Assembly: GCA_030616665.1 (NCBI GenBank)
Contig: JAUWWX010000033.1
Span: 1-8,267 of the forward strand
From: an archaeon
GTDB taxonomy: Archaea; Iainarchaeota; Iainarchaeia; Iainarchaeales; GCA-2688035
Length of the DNA stretch: 8,267 bases
Reading direction: 5' to 3'
This document shows, in pieces, positions 1-4,825 of the stretch; the stretch's first letter is position 1; each line of letters starts with the position of its first letter. The notes under the pieces were generated by a model. It ran no database searches. It saw only the letters and a program-made list of their open reading frames with translations, and was not told where the DNA came from. The position numbers were made by a program, and so were the translations under genes.

Positions 1-1
1 A

Positions 2-688
2 AAGCTTGCTGAAGGAAAAGCCAAGGTGCTTTGCTTTGACAAAAAGCAGGAAATCGGCGTTCCAAAGAGGTGCGCTGAGGGCTTTGGCCTTGCCTGGATA
101 CAAAGGCTTGGCTTGCAACCAGACAAGAGCTGGTGTGTTCACTCAATCCAGGGCGTAGCACTATACTCGCCCTCCCTCAAAAGCGTTGAAATAGACTTCA
201 AAAAGGTTTCAGGTTATGTGCTTGAACGCAGGGTCTTTGAAAAGGTGCTTGCCAGGCAGGCAGCGGAAAAGGGAGCCGTGATTAAGACAAAGTGCTATGC
301 CCATTCCTTTGAGAGAAGCAGGAACAGGGTAATTGTCTCCTGCACAGAGCAGGGCCAGGAAACCCAGTATGCTGCTCCCCTCATCATTGCTGCAGACGGA
401 ACTGAAAGCCTTGCAGCAAGAAAACTTGGTCTGGACACCGCAATTTCCCTAAACGACATTGACTCAGGCTACCAGTACGAAATGGTCAACATCTCGTTTG
501 AAAATCCCAATTTCATAAACCTTTTCTTTGGCAAGAACATTGCAAACAGGGGATACTGCTGGATTTTCCCCAAGGGCAAAAACCATGCAAACGTCGGCGT
601 TGGCATTGTTGGCTCTGAGGAGAAAACAGCCAAAGAATACCTTGACCGCTTTGTAGAAGCGCACCCTGGCTTGAAAACGGAAGCATAA
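2..688 (+). CDS. Geranylgeranyl reductase family FAD protein, 5' part (N-terminus outside window, frameshifted at 3' end)
   Basis: This is the N-terminal and middle part of a flavin-dependent geranylgeranyl reductase. The family saturates the isoprenoid chains of archaeal membrane lipids (digeranylgeranylglycerophospholipid reductase) at the cytoplasmic membrane. The frame is open from base 2, so the true start and the Rossmann GxGxxG segment lie upstream of the window; the ATG at 26 is internal. Visible family marks are the RCAEG motif (68-82), an ERRVFEK stretch (about 224-246), AADGTES (389-409) before the ARKLGL segment, and the YCWIFPKG substrate-side motif (554-577). The frame stops at TAA 686-688, but family similarity leaves this frame at about 665 and continues in another frame (next entry). 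The two parts are therefore one gene with a one-base deletion, either genuine or a sequencing error. The family assignment is firm; the exact substrate is inferred. Confidence 0.88.
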   Translation, partial: KLAEGKAKVLCFDKKQEIGVPKRCAEGFGLAWIQRLGLQPDKSWCVHSIQGVALYSPSLKSVEIDFKKVSGYVLERRVFEKVLARQAAEKGAVIKTKCYAHSFERSRNRVIVSCTEQGQETQYAAPLIIAADGTESLAARKLGLDTAISLNDIDSGYQYEMVNISFENPNFINLFFGKNIANRGYCWIFPKGKNHANVGVGIVGSEEKTAKEYLDRFVEAHPGLKTEA

Positions 689-1131
689 TCGAGGTAAACG
701 CCGGCACAGTGCCTGTAGGCGGCTTTTTGGAGGAGATGACAGCAGACAACCTTTTGGTTTGTGGGGATGCAGCCCACCAGGTAAACCCAATCCACGGAGG
801 AGGCATTGGAATTGCAATGGAGGCTGCAAGCATGGCGGCAGACGTTGCGCTAAAAGCCCTTGCCAAAAAGGATTTCTCCCGGGAATTCCTAAAACAGTAC
901 AATTCCATTTGGTATGGGAAAAGGGGCAACAAGCTCAAAAAGCTGTTAAAGCAGAGGCATATGATGGAAGAGTTAACCGATGAAAACTTTGAGGTTCTTG
1001 CAAACGCCATTTCAGGGCCTGACATAATGATAATGACAGAGGGCGACCTTGTTGGCTCAGCAAAAATGTTTACAAAGAAGCTTGTAAGGCACCCAAAGCT
1101 GTTGAAGATAATGCTCAAGTACTTGAGATAA
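667..1131 (+). CDS. Geranylgeranyl reductase family FAD protein, 3' part after the frameshift
   Basis: This is the C-terminal part of the gene that begins in the previous entry, read one frame away. From TGG at 667 it reads WLENGSIIEV, then the second FAD-binding motif: CGDAAHQVNP followed by IHGGGIGIAMEAA (about 760-820). That motif is the GD box that contacts the flavin in this superfamily. The tail is basic and helical and ends in HPKLLKIMLKYLR, as is usual for archaeal homologues. There is no good independent start: the first candidate, GTG 709, lies inside a conserved segment and has no promoter or ribosome binding site. Adding one base within the CCCT at 664-667 would join both parts into a protein of about 375 residues plus a missing N-terminus of roughly 15-25, close to the usual family length of about 390-400. 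The 155 downstream codons show no decay, so the lesion is recent or an error. Confidence 0.85.
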   Translation, partial: WLENGSIIEVNAGTVPVGGFLEEMTADNLLVCGDAAHQVNPIHGGGIGIAMEAASMAADVALKALAKKDFSREFLKQYNSIWYGKRGNKLKKLLKQRHMMEELTDENFEVLANAISGPDIMIMTEGDLVGSAKMFTKKLVRHPKLLKIMLKYLR

Positions 1132-1153
1132 GGTTTGAATGCTTCAGTCAGCG

Positions 1154-1161
1154 TTTTTTTT
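1154..1161 (+). terminator. T-run terminator candidate after the reductase gene
   Basis: A run of eight T follows GCG about 22 bases after the reductase stop. Archaeal RNA polymerase can terminate on such U-tracts without a hairpin. The next gene has its own promoter-like element further on, which fits termination here. Inferred from base composition only. Confidence 0.5.
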
Positions 1162-1209
1162 GGCTTGTAGGCAGCCGGCCAGTTGTTTTTCCTGCTGTCA
1201 AATCGCACA

Positions 1210-1218
1210 CTTTTAAAG
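1210..1218 (+). promoter_or_regulatory. TATA-like box for the RqcH-like gene
   Basis: The sequence CTTTTAAAG begins 39 bases before the ATG at 1249. This spacing would place transcription start within about ten bases of the start codon. It lies inside the longer reading frame beginning at ATG 1183, which argues for 1249 as the true start. No Shine-Dalgarno-like motif precedes the ATG. Confidence 0.5.
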
Positions 1219-1248
1219 CAGTTTCTGCCTAAATTTTTCTTGGTTGCT

Positions 1249-2373
1249 ATGCACATCCCAAACATTTCCCTGGCTTACCTCATTGCAGAGCTTAGCCCAG
1301 TAGTTGAGGACAGCATCCTGAGGAAAGTGCAGGAGCTTGAAAACGGCTGGCTCAAATTCAGGATGCAGACAAGGCAAGGCACAAAGGACCTAATCGCGAC
1401 GCCGGACGCACTCTTCTTAACAGGCTACAGCATGCCTGCAAAGCAGACAACCTCGGGTTATGGCGCGTTTCTGCGAAAGCATCTCGCAAACAAGAAAGTG
1501 TTTTCCTTCAAGCAGCATGGCCTTGACAGGATAGCAGTAATGGAATTTGAAGAATTTTTCCTAATCTTTGAGCTGTTTGCAAAGGGAAACGTAATTCTTG
1601 CAGACAAGGAAATGAAGATTTCGTCGGCATTCAGGAAAGAGCATTGGAAGGACAGAATCCTAAAAAAGGGCGAGCAGTACAGGTTTCCCAGCAGCAAGGG
1701 AATCAACCCCACTAAATTGAATGAAGCCAAATTGGCCGGGCTTTTCAGGGAAAGCGAAACAGATGTTGTCAGAACCCTCATAAAGGGGGTCAACATTGCC
1801 CCCTCCTTTGCCGAGGCAGCGTGCCTCGCATCTAGGATTGAAAAGGGGAAGAAGGCAAAAGAATTGAATGCCAGCCAAATAAGGCAATTGGTGACCGCAA
1901 TTGCACAGCTTTACTCTGTTAAGCTGAAAAAAGAGCGGCCTTTGCTGGCAAAAAAGGACGGCAAAGAAATCTTGCTGCCCTTTCCGCTGCCCCTCCCCGG
2001 CATTGTCGAATTGCGCAAATTTCCCTCACTAAATGAAGCCCTTGACCAGATTTACAGCAAGCAGTTTTCTTCCCTGCAAACCGGCCAGGCAAAGGAGGCA
2101 ATTGGCAGGAAAAAAGCCGAGCTGCAGAAAAGCATGCAGCAGCAGAGAGAAGCCCTGCAAAAACTGCAGCAGGCGCTTGAATCCAACAGAGAAAAGGCCG
2201 AGCTGATTTACGCCAATTACTCCCAGCTTCTCAGGCTTGTTGAGGCTGCCGCCTCCGCGAAGAAAGAAAAATTGCCAGAAAAAGAGGTTATGTATAAGTT
2301 AAAAGAGAAGTTTCCCTTCCTGCAAACAATTGACTTGAAGAGGGGAAAGCTAGTTGTTTCCCTGGAGAAATAG
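1249..2373 (+). CDS. RqcH/Rqc2-like NFACT-N protein, short form lacking the NFACT-R domain
   Basis: This 374-residue protein matches the N-terminal part of the NFACT family (bacterial RqcH, eukaryotic Rqc2/NEMF, older name FbpA). These proteins bind split large ribosomal subunits carrying stalled peptidyl-tRNA and direct C-terminal tailing. The NFACT-N domain covers about residues 1-165. It contains a DR pair (residues 93-94) at the place of the functionally important DR of RqcH, and FELFAKGNVILAD just after. A helix-hairpin-helix-like part follows (about 165-240), then a Gln/Lys/Glu-rich coiled coil (about 280-345) with the typical KAELIYANYSQLL stretch. Family members usually have 550-700 residues and end in NFACT-R (DUF814); this one stops just after the coiled coil. 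The start at 1249 fits the family N-terminus and the TATA box at 1210; an in-frame ATG at 1183 would add 22 non-conserved residues. Domain identity is firm; activity without NFACT-R is unknown. Confidence 0.87.
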   Translation: MHIPNISLAYLIAELSPVVEDSILRKVQELENGWLKFRMQTRQGTKDLIATPDALFLTGYSMPAKQTTSGYGAFLRKHLANKKVFSFKQHGLDRIAVMEFEEFFLIFELFAKGNVILADKEMKISSAFRKEHWKDRILKKGEQYRFPSSKGINPTKLNEAKLAGLFRESETDVVRTLIKGVNIAPSFAEAACLASRIEKGKKAKELNASQIRQLVTAIAQLYSVKLKKERPLLAKKDGKEILLPFPLPLPGIVELRKFPSLNEALDQIYSKQFSSLQTGQAKEAIGRKKAELQKSMQQQREALQKLQQALESNREKAELIYANYSQLLRLVEAAASAKKEKLPEKEVMYKLKEKFPFLQTIDLKRGKLVVSLEK

Positions 2374-2375
2374 GC

Positions 2376-2395
2376 AAAAAGAAGAAACAAAAAAA
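2376..2395 (-). terminator. T-rich terminator candidate for the PRC-barrel gene
   Basis: On the minus strand, just after the PRC-barrel stop codon, there is a run of seven T, then TTTCTTC-type sequence, then a run of five T. This is a plausible archaeal U-tract terminator in the 30-base gap between two convergent genes. A weaker T5 tract on the plus strand (2407-2411) could serve the RqcH-like gene. Confidence 0.45.
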
Positions 2396-2403
2396 TCTTT
2401 CGC

Positions 2404-2682
2404 TTATTTTTCCTGTACAGCCTGTGCTGTCTCTATCTCCCTCTCATCCACAATGAATACATCGCTCACAGCTGTTACTGCGCTGTACGGAATCTGGATT
2501 ATCCTGCTCCTTCCAACTGCCTTCTTTATGAACTTGCTGTCCCTGTCCAATTCTACAAGAAGCTGTTCTATTTCGCCGCTGTTTTCGTCAATCAGCAGGT
2601 CTGACAGCTTTCCAACCTCGTCTCCCCTGTTTGTAATAACCTTCTTGGTTGCCAGCTGCCTTGCAATTGTGTACTTATACAT
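2404..2682 (-). CDS. Single-domain PRC-barrel protein (CdpB-like candidate)
   Basis: This 92-residue protein is a single PRC-barrel domain, a small beta-barrel that usually mediates protein contacts. The family pattern is clear: RQLATKKVI near the N-terminus, GDEVGKLSDLLID (residues 20-32), GEIEQLLVEL (36-45), a variable basic loop (47-60), then IPYSAVTAVSDVFIVDE (64-80). Stand-alone archaeal PRC-barrel proteins include CdpB1/CdpB2, which work with SepF and FtsZ in cell division in haloarchaea, so a role in division is possible but not shown here; neither ftsZ nor sepF is in the window. Other PRC-barrel proteins act in RNA or photosynthetic contexts. Start ATG 2682 is supported by a GGGGG stretch seven bases upstream and a strong TATA box further out. 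No signal peptide or membrane segment is seen, so the protein should be cytoplasmic. Confidence 0.85.
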   Translation of the reverse strand: MYKYTIARQLATKKVITNRGDEVGKLSDLLIDENSGEIEQLLVELDRDSKFIKKAVGRSRIIQIPYSAVTAVSDVFIVDEREIETAQAVQEK

Positions 2683-2689
2683 TATTTTT

Positions 2690-2694
2690 CCCCC
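2690..2694 (-). promoter_or_regulatory. Purine-rich ribosome binding site candidate for the PRC-barrel gene
   Basis: A minus-strand GGGGGA stretch lies seven bases before ATG 2682. It resembles a degenerate Shine-Dalgarno element and sits in a leader of about 25-30 bases inferred from the TATA box at 2731-2740. The plus-strand genes in this window lack any such motif. Confidence 0.4.
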
Positions 2695-2730
2695 GTTAAA
2701 AAATTAACTTGTACAATTAAATGTTAAACT

Positions 2731-2740
2731 TATTTATAAA
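2731..2740 (-). promoter_or_regulatory. TATA box for the PRC-barrel gene
   Basis: On the minus strand the sequence reads TTTATAAATA, a near-consensus archaeal TATA box and the strongest in the window. It is about 50 bases before ATG 2682, which predicts a short leader of roughly 25-30 bases. It is nearly symmetric, but on the plus strand the next ATG (2806) is too far away to be its main target. Confidence 0.6.
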
Positions 2741-2772
2741 TGTTGCTTTTTTAGCGCTTCTACATAAAGGGG

Positions 2773-2783
2773 CTTTTTTAAAC
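2773..2783 (+). promoter_or_regulatory. TATA-like box for taw1
   Basis: A CTTTTTTAAAC element begins 33 bases before ATG 2806. At the usual archaeal spacing, transcription would start within a few bases of the start codon, giving a leaderless or nearly leaderless message. The bases just before the ATG (CATTTCCCTCAAT) contain no ribosome binding site, which agrees. Confidence 0.5.
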
Positions 2784-2805
2784 AATTCCCCCCATTTCCC
2801 TCAAT

Positions 2806-3756
2806 ATGCACAATCCTTCTGATTACATGCCGGCAGAGCTTATTGCAATGTTCAAGAGGCAGCAGTACAAGCTGTTTGGCCACAGCGCAGTCAAGCTCTG
2901 CCATTGGACAAAATCCGCGATATACCGAAACAAGCCCTGCTACAAGCAGCTTTTCTACGGCATAGAAAGCCACAGGTGCCTCCAACTTTCTCCCGGCGTT
3001 GCATGGTGTGACCAAAACTGTTCCTTCTGCTGGCGGCCGCTCACCAAATATGCGCAATTCCCAAAGCAATTCGATGAGCCTGCTGAAATAATTGATGAAG
3101 CAATCAAACAGCAGCGCATTCTTCTTTCAGGTTACGGCGAGTTCAGGGAAAAGATCGGCGAGAAAAAGCTTCTGGAAGCGAACAATCCAAGCCAGGCCGC
3201 TATTTCCTTGGCCGGGGAGCCAACTCTCTACCCCAAAATAGGCGAGCTGGTTGAGGAATTTGAAAAAAGGAAATTCACAACATTCCTTGTCTCAAACGGC
3301 TTGCATCCGGACGTCCTGGAAAAAATGCTTTTGCCTACCCAATTGTACCTCTCCCTGGAGGCAGCCAATCCTAGGATGCACAAAGAAATCAACCACCCAT
3401 TAGTAAAGGACAGCTGGGAACTGCTCAACGAATCCCTTGTCCTTCTCCCCTCCCTCAAGACAAGAAAGGCAATCCGCATTACCGCAATAAAGGGCCTGAA
3501 CATGTCCAATGAAGAAGAATTCGCAGCCCTTATCCAAAAAGCCTCTCCCGATTTTTGCGAAATTAAGGCCTACATGTTCGTCGGATACAGCAGAAAAAGG
3601 CTCGAAATGCACAACATGCCACTGCACAGCGAGGTAAAACAATTTGCGGAAAGAATTAACAAACACCTTGGCTACCATTTTTCCGGGGAAAGCAGGCCAA
3701 GCAGGGTTGTCTTGCTAAGCAAAAAGAAAAACAATTTGAAAATCAAAAGCAATTGA
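2806..3756 (+). CDS. taw1: tRNA 4-demethylwyosine synthase (radical SAM, TYW1/Taw1)
   Basis: Taw1 joins two carbons from pyruvate to N1-methylguanosine at position 37 of tRNA-Phe, making 4-demethylwyosine, the tricyclic base of the wyosine pathway. The protein has 316 residues, close to the archaeal homologues of about 310. The radical-SAM cluster is CDQNCSFC (C68, C72, C75). A second cluster set is C32, C45 and C58, with the 13-13-10 spacing known from the Methanocaldococcus enzyme. K47 in PCYK corresponds to the lysine reported to bind pyruvate. Also visible are FYGIESHRC (50-58), CWRP (75-78), the SAM-contact SLAGEPTLYP (134-143) and SNG (163-165). The N-terminal flavodoxin domain of eukaryotic TYW1 is absent, as expected for Archaea. 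All key residues are present, so it should be active. The gene is apparently monocistronic with its own promoter and no ribosome binding site. Tyw2/Taw2 and Taw3 are not in the window. Confidence 0.95.
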   Translation: MHNPSDYMPAELIAMFKRQQYKLFGHSAVKLCHWTKSAIYRNKPCYKQLFYGIESHRCLQLSPGVAWCDQNCSFCWRPLTKYAQFPKQFDEPAEIIDEAIKQQRILLSGYGEFREKIGEKKLLEANNPSQAAISLAGEPTLYPKIGELVEEFEKRKFTTFLVSNGLHPDVLEKMLLPTQLYLSLEAANPRMHKEINHPLVKDSWELLNESLVLLPSLKTRKAIRITAIKGLNMSNEEEFAALIQKASPDFCEIKAYMFVGYSRKRLEMHNMPLHSEVKQFAERINKHLGYHFSGESRPSRVVLLSKKKNNLKIKSN

Positions 3757-3764
3757 TTGGAAAA

Positions 3765-3775
3765 GCTTTAAAACC
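3765..3775 (+). promoter_or_regulatory. TATA-like box for the small membrane protein gene
   Basis: The sequence GCTTTAAAACC begins 40 bases before ATG 3805, nearly the same spacing as for the RqcH-like gene. It starts nine bases after the taw1 stop, so the small gene probably has its own transcript. No Shine-Dalgarno motif precedes the ATG (TTCTGGTTTTGGC). Confidence 0.45.
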
Positions 3776-3804
3776 ACTTAACCCATTATAGTTCTGGTTT
3801 TGGC

Positions 3805-4074
3805 ATGCCTGATGAGGAAGAAGAGCCGCGCAGGAAAAAGAGGGGAAAGGGCTTTAGCAAGAGAAAGATTTCGGCCATAATCCTGATTCTGCTTATCCTT
3901 TCGCTTGGCGCGGTTTTCCAGCATTACTGCGTTGAGCCGTTTCTTGGAGAACTCAACACCAACCGGTATGCAGAATGCCTGGCCCAAAAGCAGGTCCTTG
4001 ACCAAAGGTTTGTTGAATGCGCCAATTCAAACAAGGCCTGCGAGTACCAACTGCAGCAGTGCCTTGGCACCTAA
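3805..4074 (+). CDS. Small single-pass membrane protein with cysteine-rich tail, unrecognised
   Basis: I do not recognise this 89-residue protein. Its layout is clear: an acidic start (DEEEEP), a strongly basic stretch (RRKKRGKGFSKRK, residues 9-21), one hydrophobic helix (about 22-38, ISAIILILLILSLGAVF) and a polar tail of about 50 residues. By the positive-inside rule the N-terminus is cytoplasmic and the tail faces outward. The tail holds five cysteines (42, 58, 72, 79, 86). The last four are separated by multiples of seven residues, so in a helix they would lie on one face; disulfide-linked pairing is one possible reading. The gene is 48 bases after taw1, has a TATA-like box of its own, and its stop overlaps the stop of the convergent AMMECR1 gene by four bases. 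Coding status rests on the promoter, the membrane layout and the good fit between neighbours. Confidence 0.72.
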   Translation: MPDEEEEPRRKKRGKGFSKRKISAIILILLILSLGAVFQHYCVEPFLGELNTNRYAECLAQKQVLDQRFVECANSNKACEYQLQQCLGT

Positions 4075-4673
4075 CTTTTTTCTTCCACGCTTCCAGAAGG
4101 GCTTGTTTCCGAAAAAACCCGGGCCTGGAATTTAAAAATGTGGGTTTCCTTTGACTGCCACATGTTGCTCATCAGCCCTGCCTTCAGGCAGCAGCTGTCA
4201 AGAAATTCCTCGGCATTCCAATTCTGCTCAAGGGCAACCTGCGGCAGCAAAAGCCCTGTGTGGCTGCCCCTCTGCACAATGAGGCCGTCTTCCCCAATCT
4301 TAACATTCTTTGGCAATTCCTTTCTTTGCCCCAAAATTTCCTCCGGCTTTGTCAAAACGCTTACCTCGATAACCGTTTTCTGCAGCTCCTCTGATTTCAT
4401 TGCCGGGAACCTGGGGTCGTGCAAGGCTGCCTCTACCACCATCTCAGAAACCGCGTTCCACAGTGGCTTCAGTGGATAGGGAATGCCAATGCAGCCCCTC
4501 AGTTCCCTTTCAGGGAAAGAGTGCAGCGTAACGAAAACGCCCCTTTCCTGCAAAAGCTTTTTGTCCTGGCACAATTCACGCATTCTCATGCCAGAAGCAA
4601 GCGTGTACTCAATGCTTTTCCTTGCAAGCCTTACAAGTTGCTTGCCTTGTGCCAAAGAAAGCCTTTCAGACAT
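4071..4673 (-). CDS. AMMECR1 domain protein
   Basis: This 200-residue protein is an AMMECR1 family member throughout. Visible marks are the N-terminal helix LAQGKQLVRLARKSIEYTL (residues 7-25), GVFVTL before ELRGCIG (57-63, the signature of the family), ALHDPRFPAM (83-92), then IEVSVLTKPEEI and GLLLPQVALEQNW (140-152), and FLDSCCLKAGL (158-167). Length agrees with archaeal homologues of about 190-205. The molecular function is not established; the strict conservation of the LRGCIG region suggests an active or binding site. In many prokaryotes the gene is linked or fused with a MEMO-like protein and a radical SAM enzyme; no MEMO gene is seen here, and the nearby radical SAM protein is Taw1, a different family. 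Start ATG 4673 fits the family N-terminus and has AGGA six bases upstream; a GTG at 4751 would add 26 non-conserved residues. The last ten residues are a polar tail. Confidence 0.93.
   Translation of the reverse strand: MSERLSLAQGKQLVRLARKSIEYTLASGMRMRELCQDKKLLQERGVFVTLHSFPERELRGCIGIPYPLKPLWNAVSEMVVEAALHDPRFPAMKSEELQKTVIEVSVLTKPEEILGQRKELPKNVKIGEDGLIVQRGSHTGLLLPQVALEQNWNAEEFLDSCCLKAGLMSNMWQSKETHIFKFQARVFSETSPSGSVEEKS
4076..4081 (+). terminator. T-run terminator candidate after the small membrane protein gene
   Basis: Six T, then C and TT, follow directly after the stop codon at 4072-4074. This could end the plus-strand transcript, although it lies inside the last codons of the opposing AMMECR1 gene, where a Glu-Glu-Lys tail alone would also produce it. 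Weak evidence. Confidence 0.3.
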
Positions 4674-4679
4674 AAATAA

Positions 4680-4683
4680 TCCT
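4680..4683 (-). promoter_or_regulatory. Ribosome binding site candidate deciding the AMMECR1 start
   Basis: On the minus strand AGGA lies six bases before ATG 4673. It is short but well placed, and it favours this ATG over the in-frame GTG at 4751. Confidence 0.35.
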
Positions 4684-4733
4684 GCCTGCAACACCCTTTT
4701 TTGCCTTTCGTTTTTTGCCGAATTCTGTCCCAA

Positions 4734-4744
4734 GCTTAAAAACC
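4734..4744. promoter_or_regulatory. TATA-like element between divergent genes, possibly used in both directions
   Basis: The plus strand reads GCTTAAAAACC, beginning 32 bases before ATG 4766 of the giant surface protein. This is the same layout as the other plus-strand genes and implies a leaderless message. The minus strand reads GGTTTTTAAGC, about 65 bases before ATG 4673 of the AMMECR1 gene, which would give a leader near 40 bases. I see no better TATA box for the AMMECR1 gene in this 92-base gap. Use in the plus direction is the stronger case. Confidence 0.45.
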
Positions 4745-4765
4745 TTTCCACTGCCCTGTCCCTTT

Positions 4766-4825
4766 ATGCTCAAGCAATTAGCGCCTCTTGCATTAACCGC
4801 TTTGCTTGTCCTCCTGAGCGGCTGC
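4766..4825 (+). other. Signal peptide and lipobox of the giant surface protein
   Basis: Codons 1-20 encode a short basic start, a run of Leu/Ala/Val, and L17-S18-G19-C20. This agrees with the bacterial-type lipobox [LVI][ASTVI][GAS]C. Archaeal lipoproteins with this box are known, and the cysteine is expected to carry a lipid after cleavage. Seen in sequence; processing is inferred. Confidence 0.75.

Noticed and set aside
709..1131. Independent gene starting at GTG 709
   Set aside because: Family similarity continues upstream of 709 in the same frame to about 667 and then joins the other frame. This is the rest of the reductase, not a separate gene.
1183..1248. Upstream ATG extending the RqcH-like protein by 22 residues
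   Set aside because: The extension is not part of the family N-terminus and would contain the TATA-like box at 1210-1218.
513..1265. A 250-codon open frame on the minus strand opposite the reductase gene
   Set aside because: It lies antisense to a gene with clear family motifs, its translation is low-complexity and matches nothing I recognise, and it crosses the promoter region of the next gene. It is a shadow.
2354..2707. A 117-codon plus-strand open frame opposite the PRC-barrel gene
   Set aside because: The minus-strand PRC-barrel frame has clear domain motifs, a promoter and a ribosome binding site. The plus-strand frame overlaps the end of the RqcH-like gene and has no such support.
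4674..4751. GTG start extending the AMMECR1 protein by 26 residues
   Set aside because: The extra residues precede the normal family start, and the extension covers the only TATA-like element in the gap. ATG 4673 has an AGGA motif at good distance.
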